Below are positions 1 to 10,180 of a stretch of 64,000 bases of DNA, piece by piece (position 1 is the first letter of the stretch; each line of letters opens with the position of its first letter). A model generated the notes under the pieces. The model did not search any database. It was not told where the DNA came from and saw nothing but the letters and a program-made list of their open reading frames with translations. Both the position numbers and the translations under genes were made by a program. Origin of the DNA: Vibrio jasicida CAIM 1864 = LMG 25398. Its GTDB lineage: Bacteria > Pseudomonadota > Gammaproteobacteria > Enterobacterales > Vibrionaceae. The stretch covers positions 62,001 through 126,000 of the forward strand of contig NZ_BAOG01000003.1 in NCBI RefSeq assembly GCF_000400365.1, given 5' to 3'.

Positions 1-684
1 GTGAAAGATGAAGCACAATTACCATCTTTGAGGGCGACGCTATTCACCGTGATGTTACCTATTGCGCTGATGCTGTTAAAAACGGCGGCAGAACTCAATA
101 TGGAACATGGCAGTGCGCTGTACACCACTTTGGAGTTTATCGGCAACCCAATCACAGCAATGTTTATCGCCGCTTTTGTTGCTTATTACATGTTAGGTAT
201 TAAGCAGAACATGGGCATGAGTGTGCTGCTTGAGAAAACGGAAGGTGCATTTTCTTCGATTGCCAACATCTTGCTGATTATTGGCGCTGGTGGTGCATTC
301 AACGGCGTACTAAAGGGCAGTGGCTTGGCGGATGTATTGGCTCAGTTACTTTCTAATCTCGATATGCATCCGATCCTTCTTGCATGGCTTGTCGCGATTA
401 TTCTGCATGCGGCAGTGGGTTCTGCCACCGTTGCCATGATGGGCGCGACAGCAATTGTGGCTCCGCTACTCCCACTTTATCCGAACGTAAGTCCAGAAAT
501 CATTACTCTGGCTATAGGCTCTGGCGCAATTGGTTGTACGATAGTGACCGATTCGCTCTTTTGGTTGGTGAAGCAATATTGTGGAGCCACGATGACAGAA
601 ATCTTCAAGTACTACACGACAGCGACATTCATTGCCTCTTTTGTTGCATTAGCAGGCACATTCCTTCTGTCGTACATGATCTAA
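1..684 (+). CDS. GntP-family permease, C-terminal part (DsdX-like)
   Basis: Membrane protein read open from the first base of the window to a TAA at 682-684. The visible 227 residues hold about five hydrophobic segments and glycine-rich stretches (IIGAGGAF near residue 94, HAAVGSATVAMMGATA near 136) typical of the C-terminal half of GntP gluconate/D-serine proton symporters. GntP proteins are usually about 440-450 residues, so roughly half the gene lies upstream and the GTG at position 1 is probably not the true start. The next gene, 15 bp downstream, is D-serine ammonia-lyase, and dsdX-dsdA is a known pair, so a D-serine importer is the likeliest role. Substrate is inferred from context only; a gluconate or other hydroxy-acid carrier is possible. 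Confidence 0.8.
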   Translation: MKDEAQLPSLRATLFTVMLPIALMLLKTAAELNMEHGSALYTTLEFIGNPITAMFIAAFVAYYMLGIKQNMGMSVLLEKTEGAFSSIANILLIIGAGGAFNGVLKGSGLADVLAQLLSNLDMHPILLAWLVAIILHAAVGSATVAMMGATAIVAPLLPLYPNVSPEIITLAIGSGAIGCTIVTDSLFWLVKQYCGATMTEIFKYYTTATFIASFVALAGTFLLSYMI

Positions 685-699
685 TAAAGGTAAACAATA

Positions 700-2031
700 A
701 TGACTACGCATAACGTAAACGCACTAGTAGCAGAATTCCCTTTGGTTGAGCGACTCATTGGGTTAGAAGAGGTGGTTTGGTTCAACCCAAATATCACCAC
801 ACTTGAAGAAGGTCTACCGTACGTTGGCTTAGGTGCTGCCAACATCAAAGACGCGAGTGAACGACTAAAACGCTTTGCTCCATACTTAATGAAAGCCTTC
901 CCAGAAACGATGGCTTCTAAGGGAATTATTGAATCGAACGTTGTTGAAATCGACAAGATGAAGTCCTGCTTGGAAACGCAATACGATACTCAAATTCTTG
1001 GGCGTTTGATGCTTAAAAAAGACAGTCATTTGCCTATTTCAGGATCAATAAAGGCGCGTGGTGGCATCTATGAAGTGCTAACACATGCAGAGAAGTTGGC
1101 GATTGAAGCTGGGCTTCTAAGTGAAAGTGATGATTACAGCAAATTGTTCAGTGAAGAGTTTCGTCAGTTCTTTCAGCAGTACAGCATTGCCGTAGGTTCG
1201 ACAGGGAATCTAGGTATGTCTATCGGCATCATGAGTGCAAAACTTGGCTTCTTGGTATCGGTTCATATGTCGGCAGATGCGAGAGAGTGGAAGAAGGACA
1301 AACTGCGCTCTCACGGCGTGAATGTAGTGGAATACGAGCAAGACTACGGTGTTGCTGTAGAGCAGGGACGCAAAGAAGCGGAGAAAGATCCAACTTGCTT
1401 CTTTATTGATGATGAAAACTCTCAAACCTTGTTCTTAGGTTATTCCGTTGCAGGCGAGCGCTTGAAGCAAAAGTTTGATGAGATAGGCATTGTCGTTGAT
1501 TCGAATCACCCTCTGTTTGTTTACTTACCTTGCGGGGTGGGCGGTGGTCCTGGTGGTGTAGCGTTCGGCTTGAAGATGGCTTTTGGTGACGATGTGCATT
1601 GTATCTTCGCGGAGCCGACACACTCTCCGTGTATGCTGCTTGGTGTGCACACCGGTTTGCATGATGACATCGCGGTGCAAGATCTTGGTATTGATAACAT
1701 TACTGCTGCTGATGGTTTAGCGGTAGGTCGTGCGTCAGGTTTTGTTGGTCGAGCGATGGAAAGGCTGCTTGATGGTTACTACACCATGACGGATGAGCGC
1801 ATGTATCACCATTTAGGTGAGCTAAGTGAGCTGGAAGATATTCGTTTAGAACCATCGGCGCTAGCGGGCTTGGTTGGCGCGGTGCATGTTTCTAACGATA
1901 AAGCTTACCAGACGCGAATGCAGTTTACTGAAGAGAAATTAAACAACGCGACTCACTTAATTTGGGCGACCGGTGGCGGCATGGTACCGGAAGAGGAAAT
2001 GTCGGCTTATCTGGCCAAGTCAGGTCGTTAA
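700..2031 (+). CDS. dsdA: D-serine ammonia-lyase (D-serine dehydratase)
   Basis: Cytosolic PLP enzyme that deaminates D-serine to pyruvate and ammonia, detoxifying D-serine and letting it serve as carbon and nitrogen source. At 443 aa it has the family length. The PLP-binding lysine lies in SGSIKARGG (Lys118, the same number as in the E. coli enzyme), followed by the [13 protein letters not shown] phosphate-binding region near residue 166 and a glycine-rich loop (GVGGGPGG near 280). The ATG is preceded by AAAGG. It forms a two-gene unit with the permease upstream and ends at a strong hairpin terminator. No dsdC-type regulator is visible in the window. Confidence 0.95.
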   Translation: MTTHNVNALVAEFPLVERLIGLEEVVWFNPNITTLEEGLPYVGLGAANIKDASERLKRFAPYLMKAFPETMASKGIIESNVVEIDKMKSCLETQYDTQILGRLMLKKDSHLPISGSIKARGGIYEVLTHAEKLAIEAGLLSESDDYSKLFSEEFRQFFQQYSIAVGSTGNLGMSIGIMSAKLGFLVSVHMSADAREWKKDKLRSHGVNVVEYEQDYGVAVEQGRKEAEKDPTCFFIDDENSQTLFLGYSVAGERLKQKFDEIGIVVDSNHPLFVYLPCGVGGGPGGVAFGLKMAFGDDVHCIFAEPTHSPCMLLGVHTGLHDDIAVQDLGIDNITAADGLAVGRASGFVGRAMERLLDGYYTMTDERMYHHLGELSELEDIRLEPSALAGLVGAVHVSNDKAYQTRMQFTEEKLNNATHLIWATGGGMVPEEEMSAYLAKSGR

Positions 2032-2070
2032 CAAATTTTGCACTTGTTATGGGAACAGCGAGAGCAAAAG

Positions 2071-2105
2071 AAAAGGGCTCATCAATTGATGAGCCCTTTG
2101 TCTAT
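2071..2105. terminator. Bidirectional rho-independent terminator between dsdA and cydC
   Basis: AAAGGGCTCATC / GATGAGCCCTTT forms a stem of about 12 bp around a 2-4 nt loop. It has an A-rich 5' flank and a T-rich 3' flank, so it can stop both convergent genes. Confidence 0.85.
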
Positions 2106-2118
2106 TTGAATCCCAGTA

Positions 2119-3843
2119 TTACAGAGATTGTAATAGCTGGTGGTAACGACCTTTTTCTGCAAGCAGTGCTTGGTGGCTACCTTGTTCGATGATTTCGCCT
2201 TGTTCCATCAAACAGATGTTGTCCATGCTTTCCAACTCAATCAAACGGTGAGTAATGAATACCACCGTTTTATTGGTGAAGTGTTGCTTGAACAGTTCCA
2301 TCACTGTTTGTTCAGTACGCTTGTCTAGACCTTCAGTTGGCTCATCAAGCAGTAGGATAGGAGCGTCACGCAATAGCGCGCGAGCAATACCGATACGACG
2401 CTTCTCACCACCAGAAAGTTGACGACCGCCGTCACCTAGCCAAGCATCCAGTCCTGGTTCATCTAATAGATTCGCCAAATCCACTTTAGTCAGGATATCA
2501 GCCAGCTGTTCATCCGTTGCTTCTGGAGCCGCAAGCAATAGGTTGTCACGCAGTGTGCCATTAAGTACATCTACACGTTGGCTAACTACTGTGATCGCAG
2601 CGCGCAGATCGGATTCGCTCCAATCTTGCAGAGGCGCACCACCAATGCTCACTTGACCTTGGTTTACATCCCAGTAGCGACAAAGCAATTGAATAAGCGT
2701 CGATTTACCTGAACCGGTTTGGCCAACAATCGCCGTTTTTGAGCCCTGTGGCAGTGACAGTGTCAGGTCTTTCAGCACTTTTTGCTGGCCATCAGGGTAG
2801 GTGAAATCAACCTTGTCGAACTCAATATTTAACGGCTTATCACCTTCACGCTTCGATGTTTCTGGGAAGACAACGTCCGGCTCAGCTAGCGTGATTTCGT
2901 TTAATCGACGTGCTGAAGTCAGTGTTTGACCTAGATATTGGAAAGCACCAGCAATTGGCATCAGAATTTCAAAGCTTGCCATGGTTGCAAACGCGAACAG
3001 TGCAATCCAAGGATCTGGAGCACGACCGCCAACGCCATCCGCAGCAAACCAAAGCATTGCAACAAGGGTTAAGCCGTTAGCGAGCATCAATAAGCCAGAT
3101 GCCATACCAGTGAGGTTTGCGTTAACAAACTGGTTGGACAGCAGCTGTTTTTGCTTTTCCAGAATCACGTTACGGTAACGCTCTTCTGCACCAAACAGGC
3201 TCAGCTCGCTGTAACCTTGTAGCCAGTCCAGTGTTGCTACGCGCAGTTGTGCTTTGTTTTGAGTCAGGTGTTCGCCGTTATGTTTGCCCAGTTTGTAGAA
3301 CAATACCGGCCACACCAACAGCATTACCGTTAGGATACCGCCAAGCAGTAGCGCAAGGTGCCAGTCAAAGAAGGCAAGCACTGCGGTTAGCGATAAGATA
3401 CCGAAGATGCCAACAATCACAGGGTTGACAAGACGCAAGTACACATGGTCCATCGCGTCTACGTCTGCCACTAGGCGGTTTAGCAGATCCGCATCACGCA
3501 GAGTTGAAACGCGACCAGGGATCAGCGGCGCAAGCTTCTTGAAGAAGAAGATACGCAGATCCGTCAGTAGTTTGAATGTTGCATTGTGGCTAACTACACG
3601 CTCGCCCCAACGGCCCGCAGTTCGAGCCATCGCAGCGCCACGAACGCCAGCGCCCGGAAGCATGTAGTTGAAGGTTTCACGAGCAATAGTCAAACCCGCG
3701 ACGGCAGCCGCAGAGATAAACCAACCGGATAAGGTGAGTAGGCCAATAGAAGCAGCCAGCGTTAGAAACGCCAGAAGCATACCGAGTGACAAACCAAACC
3801 AGTGCTTTTTATACAGTTTTAGATAAGGGAGTAAATCACGCAT
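2119..3843 (-). CDS. cydC: Thiol reductant ABC exporter subunit CydC
   Basis: Inner-membrane half-transporter, 574 aa, that pairs with CydD to export glutathione and cysteine to the periplasm; this is needed for cytochrome bd assembly. The N-terminal half is a six-helix transmembrane domain. The C-terminal ATPase has Walker A GQTGSGKST (about residue 378), signature LSGGEKRR (about 485) and Walker B ILLLDEPTEG (about 508). Its start overlaps the end of cydD by 8 bp, which indicates translational coupling. It is the distal gene and ends at the shared terminator with dsdA. Confidence 0.95.
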   Translation of the reverse strand: MRDLLPYLKLYKKHWFGLSLGMLLAFLTLAASIGLLTLSGWFISAAAVAGLTIARETFNYMLPGAGVRGAAMARTAGRWGERVVSHNATFKLLTDLRIFFFKKLAPLIPGRVSTLRDADLLNRLVADVDAMDHVYLRLVNPVIVGIFGILSLTAVLAFFDWHLALLLGGILTVMLLVWPVLFYKLGKHNGEHLTQNKAQLRVATLDWLQGYSELSLFGAEERYRNVILEKQKQLLSNQFVNANLTGMASGLLMLANGLTLVAMLWFAADGVGGRAPDPWIALFAFATMASFEILMPIAGAFQYLGQTLTSARRLNEITLAEPDVVFPETSKREGDKPLNIEFDKVDFTYPDGQQKVLKDLTLSLPQGSKTAIVGQTGSGKSTLIQLLCRYWDVNQGQVSIGGAPLQDWSESDLRAAITVVSQRVDVLNGTLRDNLLLAAPEATDEQLADILTKVDLANLLDEPGLDAWLGDGGRQLSGGEKRRIGIARALLRDAPILLLDEPTEGLDKRTEQTVMELFKQHFTNKTVVFITHRLIELESMDNICLMEQGEIIEQGSHQALLAEKGRYHQLLQSL

Positions 3844-5623
3844 CTAAGTTCCCCTTGTCTGATTCACGTTGAGCTAGGTTGGCAGCCAACATTTCTTTAA
3901 ATAAACCATCTTGCGATGCCAGCGTTGCGTAATCGCCACGTTGAACGATTTGACCCTCTTGCATAACCAGAATCTGGGAGACATTCTGCAGCGGCGCGAG
4001 TTGGTGAGTGATCATCAAGTTAGTGGTGGATTCGGTGTATTTACCGATGCCTTCCATAACTAATTTCTCGCTTCGAGCATCCAAACTTGCAGTTGGTTCA
4101 TCAAGTAGCCAGAAACGGCCGTTTTGTAACATCGCACGAGCAAGAGCAAGGCGCTGTGCCTGACCAACAGACAAACCGCCAGAGCGATCTGAGATTTGGT
4201 AATCCAGACCGTGCATTTCAACAAATTCTGCAGCGTGGGAGTCACTCAGTACAGAGTGGACTTGCTGGTCTTGAATATCCTGCTTGCCTAGAGTGACGTT
4301 GTCACGAATGCTGCCATGCAAAAGCATTGGGTTTTGACCAATCCAACTGATGGTTTCGCGCCATGTCGCTAAATCCAACTCGGAAAGTTCACAGCCGTTA
4401 ATCTTTAAGCTGCCTTTGTATGGCATAAAACCAAGGATGGTATTTACTAAGCTGGTTTTACCTGCACCACTTGGGCCAACCAGTGCGGTGCTTTGGTTCG
4501 CTTCTAGCGAGAAGGATAGGGGACCAGCAAGTTGTTTACCTTCAGGGCTGAAGATAACAAGGTCTTGAGCTTCGATATGAATCGCTGCGTTTTGTTCTAC
4601 GGCCTTGTTACCGTCTTTTACTTGGTCTACGTCTAGCTCTAGAAATTCAACAATGCTTTCTGCTGCGCCAACTGCTTGTTGCTTGGCATGGTAGAAGGTG
4701 CCAAGGTCACGCAGTGGCTGATAGAACTCAGGCGCAAGGATCAGAATAAATAGACCAGCAAACAGCGTTACACCTGTGCCGTAGTAACCGAAGTTGAGCT
4801 CTCCGATATAACTAAAGCCAAAGTAAACCGCCGTAATCGCAATTGAGATAGAGGTGAAGAACTCAAGAACCGCTGAAGATAGGAATGCAATCTTCAATAC
4901 GTCCATTGTACGAGTACGGAAAACTTCAGATGCACCTTTTAATGTCTCGGTTTCTGATTGAGTACGATCGAACAAACGGATGGTTGTCATTGCTTGCAAA
5001 CGGTCATAAAAGTGACCAGATAAGCGTTGCAGCGCTTTGAAGTTCTTACGGTTTGCGTCAGCGGCTTTCATACCCACCAACGCCATAAACATTGGAACCA
5101 ATGGTGCAGTAATCAGGAAAATTAAACCAGCTGCCCAGTTAATTGGGAAAACCACCACTAGGATGATGAAAGGCACCAAAACAGACAACGACATTTGTGG
5201 AAGGTAGCGAGAGAAGAAATCTTGCATGTCTTCTACTTGCTCTAGGATCAACGTTGCCCAACTACCTGCTGGCTTACCTTTGATATAAGCAGGACCAAGT
5301 TGGTGAACTTTATCGAGAATCAGTTGGCGGATGTAAACGCGGATCTGTTCGCCGCAACGATATCCAGCGATTTCGCGTCCCCAAGTACAAGCTGCGCGAC
5401 CGATAACAGTGACACCAAGTCCGACGAAGTACCAAACGAGTTCGGATTTGTCGACTTGTTCAATAATGAGTTGGTGGAGAATGGAGGCGAGCAGGGCTGC
5501 TTGAGCCAATAAAAACACGCTTGATAGTACGCCTAGGCCTATCGCAACCATCAGCCAGCGCTTGGCCAACTTACTCTGTTGCTTAAGCCACTTATTCAAG
5601 CTGCTTTGCTTTTTCTTATCCAT
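3836..5623 (-). CDS. cydD: Thiol reductant ABC exporter subunit CydD
   Basis: Partner of CydC in the heterodimeric cysteine/glutathione exporter of the inner membrane. 595 aa, with six membrane segments in residues about 20-310. The ATPase domain carries Walker A GPSGAGKTS (about 378), signature LSVGQAQR (about 485) and Walker B FWLLDEPTAS (about 506). The signature reads S-V-G-Q rather than S-G-G-Q. It is the first gene of a cydDC pair; trxB lies upstream on the same strand, separated by a terminator, so cydD probably has its own promoter in the roughly 50-bp AT-rich gap before its start. Confidence 0.95.
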   Translation of the reverse strand: MDKKKQSSLNKWLKQQSKLAKRWLMVAIGLGVLSSVFLLAQAALLASILHQLIIEQVDKSELVWYFVGLGVTVIGRAACTWGREIAGYRCGEQIRVYIRQLILDKVHQLGPAYIKGKPAGSWATLILEQVEDMQDFFSRYLPQMSLSVLVPFIILVVVFPINWAAGLIFLITAPLVPMFMALVGMKAADANRKNFKALQRLSGHFYDRLQAMTTIRLFDRTQSETETLKGASEVFRTRTMDVLKIAFLSSAVLEFFTSISIAITAVYFGFSYIGELNFGYYGTGVTLFAGLFILILAPEFYQPLRDLGTFYHAKQQAVGAAESIVEFLELDVDQVKDGNKAVEQNAAIHIEAQDLVIFSPEGKQLAGPLSFSLEANQSTALVGPSGAGKTSLVNTILGFMPYKGSLKINGCELSELDLATWRETISWIGQNPMLLHGSIRDNVTLGKQDIQDQQVHSVLSDSHAAEFVEMHGLDYQISDRSGGLSVGQAQRLALARAMLQNGRFWLLDEPTASLDARSEKLVMEGIGKYTESTTNLMITHQLAPLQNVSQILVMQEGQIVQRGDYATLASQDGLFKEMLAANLAQRESDKGNLDA

Positions 5624-5663
5624 CGTGAAGGCTTAATGATAATTGTTTTAATGAGGCGGTAGT

Positions 5664-5701
5664 ATACAAAAGAAAACCCAGCGGGAATACCGCTGGGCTT
5701 T
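5664..5701 (-). terminator. trxB terminator
   Basis: Read on the minus strand, AAGCCCAGCGG / CCGCTGGGTT pairs around TATTC-like loop bases and is followed by TTTTCTTTTG. It lies 26 nt beyond the trxB stop. Confidence 0.85.
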
Positions 5702-5726
5702 AAGGATATGACACAAATGTGAAAAG

Positions 5727-7054
<1,328 letters not shown>

Positions 7055-7714
7055 ATGATGTTACATTCACGAGAGAACACCCTACACTTAACTCAGCTCA
7101 GCATGGCAGCGATTGAGCAACTTTCTCCTTCCTTCGAAGGCCTACCTCGTACGGAACACGCCGACGGTCAATATCGTCTTCGTCGTTACTCTGTAGTTGG
7201 ATTTGAAAACGGTCAGGTGGTCGATTTAAACAAGAACAGCTTTGTACAATCTTCTGATATCAACCGTTTCCAAGGTGATGTGATTCGCCAGTTTGAGCCG
7301 ATTGAAAAAGGGATTCTTTCCAGTGAAGGTTTCCGTGAAATGTGTGAGTTGTTCGTCAACGCAAACCACCTACCAGACGGTCAGGAAATCGAGATCCATC
7401 AAATTCGAATTACTGCGATTTACGATGAAACCCAAGTTGCACCGGAAGGGGTACACCAAGATGGTTTTGACCACATCGCATTAGTAGGCGTAGGGCGTCA
7501 TAACATCATGGGTGGCGACATCATGCTTTACAGCAGCCACAACCAAGCGCCTTTTTTCCGTAAAGTATTGGAAAATGGCGAAGTGGCAATGCTGGCAGAC
7601 AGCAAACTGTGGCACAACGCGGTGCCAATTCGCTCAGTGATTAATGACCAAGAAGGTCATATGGATGTATTTGTACTGACAGCGACGGACAAACGAAATG
7701 AACTTCAATCTTAA
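7055..7714 (+). CDS. 2-oxoglutarate/Fe(II) dioxygenase-family protein
   Basis: Predicted cytosolic non-haem iron oxygenase, 219 aa. A His-x-Asp pair with the right setting (GVHQDGFDHIALVGVGRHN, H137/D139) and a distal His in LWHNAVPIRS (about 192) fit the 2-His-1-carboxylate iron site, and the arginine of PIR could bind 2-oxoglutarate. This arrangement matches the family called 2OG-Fe dioxygenase (PF10014), whose characterised members hydroxylate free amino acids. Two tandem ATGs (7055, 7058) follow AAAGGA; the second has the better spacing. It overlaps the next gene by 17 bp, so the pair is probably translationally coupled. The substrate is unknown. Confidence 0.75.
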   Translation: MMLHSRENTLHLTQLSMAAIEQLSPSFEGLPRTEHADGQYRLRRYSVVGFENGQVVDLNKNSFVQSSDINRFQGDVIRQFEPIEKGILSSEGFREMCELFVNANHLPDGQEIEIHQIRITAIYDETQVAPEGVHQDGFDHIALVGVGRHNIMGGDIMLYSSHNQAPFFRKVLENGEVAMLADSKLWHNAVPIRSVINDQEGHMDVFVLTATDKRNELQS

Positions 7715-8933
7715 TCAGATCCGAGAACAATTTCCCGCACTGGCGCAATACCACAATGACCGCCCAGTTACCTTTTTTGATGGACCAGGTGGCTCACAAG
7801 TGCCGCAGTCGGTACTCGATAGCATGGTGAGCTACCTTGGACGATTCAATTCGAATCTTGGTGGGCATTATTTCTCAAGCCAAGCGACGGTTGATGTAAT
7901 GCAATCGGCTCGCGAATCGGCACAAGCTCTGCTAAACGCGCCGTCCTCTGGCAATATCGTGTTTGGCGCGAATATGACCTCGCTGACATTCCAGCTAAGT
8001 CGCGCTATTAGTCGAGATTGGAAAGAGGGCGATGAGATTATTGTTTCAGCCCTAGACCATTACTCTAACGTGTCGAGTTGGCAACAAGCAGCAGAAGATA
8101 AAGGCGTGGTGGTTCACCAAGTCAGAATTAATGAAGAAGATTGCACGCTGGATCTAGCGCATCTTCAGAGCGTGTTGAATGAGAAAACGCGTTTAGTGGC
8201 GGTGACTTACGCATCGAACACTACAGGCTCGATCGTCGATATGCACCAAGTGGTCAAAATGGCACACAGTATCGGTGCTCAAGTTTATGTGGATGCCGTG
8301 CATTATGCACCGCACCATTTAGTCGATGTGCAAGCATTAGGATGTGATTTCTTGGCGTGTTCAGCGTACAAGTTTTTCGGACCTCACGTAGGAATTGCGT
8401 ACGTAGCAGACCAGTGGTTACACAGTGTTAAGCCCTACAAAGTTGAACCTGCAACCAATATTGGACCGGGGCGCTTTGAAACCGGAACGCAGAGCTTTGA
8501 AGGCTTGGCAGGCGTCACGGCTGCGGTTGAATACTTAGCTCAGTTTGGTGATGACGATGCATCACTTCGCCAGCGTCTAGAGCAAAGCTATGCGTTATAC
8601 AGCCAGCATGAGCAGCAATTGAGCGAGCATTTCTTGCAGCGTTTAGGGGCGCTGGACGGCGTGAACTTGTTTGGTATTAACAATGAAAGCAATCAACTGA
8701 GAACGCCAACTTTCGCGCTCACTTTTGATAAATACGCTCCAGAGTTCATCGCGAAGACGTTGGGTGAGCATAATATCTGTGTCTGGAATGGACACTTCTA
8801 TGCGCTAGGACTCGTTCGTCAGTTAGGCCTAGAAGAGTCGGGCGGCGTGGTTCGCATCGGTTGTATGCACTACAACACGACAGCAGAAATCGATATGTTG
8901 TTTGATGTGTTAGAAAACATCCTCGACGCCTAA
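7698..8933 (+). CDS. Cysteine desulfurase-like class V aminotransferase (VC1184-type)
   Basis: 411-aa PLP enzyme of fold type I. The PLP lysine is in SAYKFFGPHVG (about Lys225), preceded by the VDAVHYAPH segment that carries the cofactor-binding aspartate. It resembles SufS/CsdA, but I cannot identify the catalytic cysteine loop with certainty, so persulfide chemistry is unproven. I recall a Vibrio cholerae protein family of this kind (VC1184). Overlap with the dioxygenase gene implies that the two work together, perhaps on a sulfur- or amino-containing small molecule. It ends in a hairpin terminator. Confidence 0.8.
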   Translation: MNFNLNQIREQFPALAQYHNDRPVTFFDGPGGSQVPQSVLDSMVSYLGRFNSNLGGHYFSSQATVDVMQSARESAQALLNAPSSGNIVFGANMTSLTFQLSRAISRDWKEGDEIIVSALDHYSNVSSWQQAAEDKGVVVHQVRINEEDCTLDLAHLQSVLNEKTRLVAVTYASNTTGSIVDMHQVVKMAHSIGAQVYVDAVHYAPHHLVDVQALGCDFLACSAYKFFGPHVGIAYVADQWLHSVKPYKVEPATNIGPGRFETGTQSFEGLAGVTAAVEYLAQFGDDDASLRQRLEQSYALYSQHEQQLSEHFLQRLGALDGVNLFGINNESNQLRTPTFALTFDKYAPEFIAKTLGEHNICVWNGHFYALGLVRQLGLEESGGVVRIGCMHYNTTAEIDMLFDVLENILDA

Positions 8934-8956
8934 GAATCGACGACATCACCACAAAC

Positions 8957-8990
8957 TAAAAGCTCGAGCACTTGGCTCGAGCTTTTTCGT
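8957..8990 (+). terminator. Terminator after the dioxygenase/desulfurase-like operon
   Basis: AAAGCTCGAG-N6-CTCGAGCTTTTT forms a 9-10 bp stem followed by a T run. It lies 25 nt after the stop codon. Confidence 0.85.
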
Positions 8991-9015
8991 TTCTTTTGTT
9001 CAATTAACCGAGAAC

Positions 9016-9852
9016 TTATTCGCTCACTTCAACTTCATAAGAGGTGAACTTACGCACGTTGATTACGCCAGTATCAAAGATCAGGTATTGGCCTTTAATG
9101 CCTTGCAATGTACCCGTTACAACTGGGTTTTTATCGAAGTTGTGTGAGGTGATTTTAGTCGGATGCTGCTGAACTGGGTAGCTTAGAGAAGTGATGTTTT
9201 CGCTTAACACTTCAATTGCGTCATCGCCATACTGCTGTTTAATCTCAGCGATTTTGTCTTCTACTAATGGCAGCAGTTCTGCAAAGCGATCTTGCAGTTC
9301 AATTGGGTCACCATCGCCTTTCAGCAGCGTTCGCCAGTTTGTCTTATCAGCAATGTGTTTTGCTAATTCGATTTCAATCAAGCCAGAGATATGACGAGTC
9401 TTCACTTTGAAGATAGGAAGACCTTGTGTCGCACCTTGGTCTATCCAACGGGTTGGAATTTGGGTATGACGCGTGATGCCCACTTTCAAACTTGACGTGT
9501 TAGATAGGTAAACGAAGTGGTCCACCATGCAGTTCTCTTCACCCCATTGCGGCTCGCGACAGGTGCCTTGTTCGTAGTGACAAGTTTCTGGCTTCATGAT
9601 GCACATGTCGCAACTCGCCAACTTCTTCATACATACAAAGCAGTGGCCTTGAGAGTAGCTCTTCTTGGTTTTCTTACCGCAAGAACAACAGTAGATGTTG
9701 CCAGTGTGAGTTAGGGTGAGGGTTTTACCAAGAAATGGGCTCAAATCCACTTCTTCATCACCCACAGGCAGACGGTAGCTTACTGCACCATCCAGAGAAG
9801 CACGCATTTTGTTTAGCGTGCCTGTAGCGATTATTGACATGACATTACTCAT
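9016..9852 (-). CDS. DUF2797 protein with zinc-binding cysteines
   Basis: 278 aa, predicted cytosolic. Residues about 53-110 contain a dense cysteine set (CCSCGKK, CFVC, CDMC, CHYEQGTC, then ENC) that should hold one or two zinc ions. The following part (VYLSNTSSLKVGITR) resembles the small GIY-YIG-like core noted for DUF2797. Function unknown. The start is uncertain: the first ATG has a weak ribosome site and a second ATG lies five codons on. It is divergent from the diguanylate cyclase gene. Confidence 0.75.
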   Translation of the reverse strand: MSNVMSIIATGTLNKMRASLDGAVSYRLPVGDEEVDLSPFLGKTLTLTHTGNIYCCSCGKKTKKSYSQGHCFVCMKKLASCDMCIMKPETCHYEQGTCREPQWGEENCMVDHFVYLSNTSSLKVGITRHTQIPTRWIDQGATQGLPIFKVKTRHISGLIEIELAKHIADKTNWRTLLKGDGDPIELQDRFAELLPLVEDKIAEIKQQYGDDAIEVLSENITSLSYPVQQHPTKITSHNFDKNPVVTGTLQGIKGQYLIFDTGVINVRKFTSYEVEVSE

Positions 9853-10180
9853 TATTGTGTTTTTGCACAGTATATACCGAACCGACGTTCAGAGGCAGGA
9901 GAAAGCTAATACGTGTTAGTTTTCGCTTTCTGTTTGATGGCTTTTTGAACACTAGACAAAGTCAGTGTGTGAAGTCTTTCGCAAATCTCGCTTGGTGAGA
10001 ATATTCCTACAATCTTGAAGCGGGTTCACAATTACTTTGTGTGTACTATGTGTTGAAATTAAGAATGTGAGTTTTAAATCACTTTTTAACTTGATAAATA
10101 ACTTTGTTTGAAAAACGAAAAATCTTTCAGTACATTGCACGATATAAACAGAACAGTTATCAGTAAATAGGCCAGCCGCC
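9853..10180. other. Divergent intergenic region before the diguanylate cyclase gene
   Basis: 328 bp. An imperfect inverted repeat GAAAGCTAA...TTAG...GCTTTC lies at 9901-9930. The rest is AT-rich with no credible ORF. Promoters for both divergent genes must lie here, but I see no strong consensus match. Confidence 0.35.

Noticed and set aside
5624..5663. ATTATCATT-like sequence before cydD resembling half a Fur box
   Set aside because: Too few matching positions to separate it from ordinary AT-rich promoter sequence.
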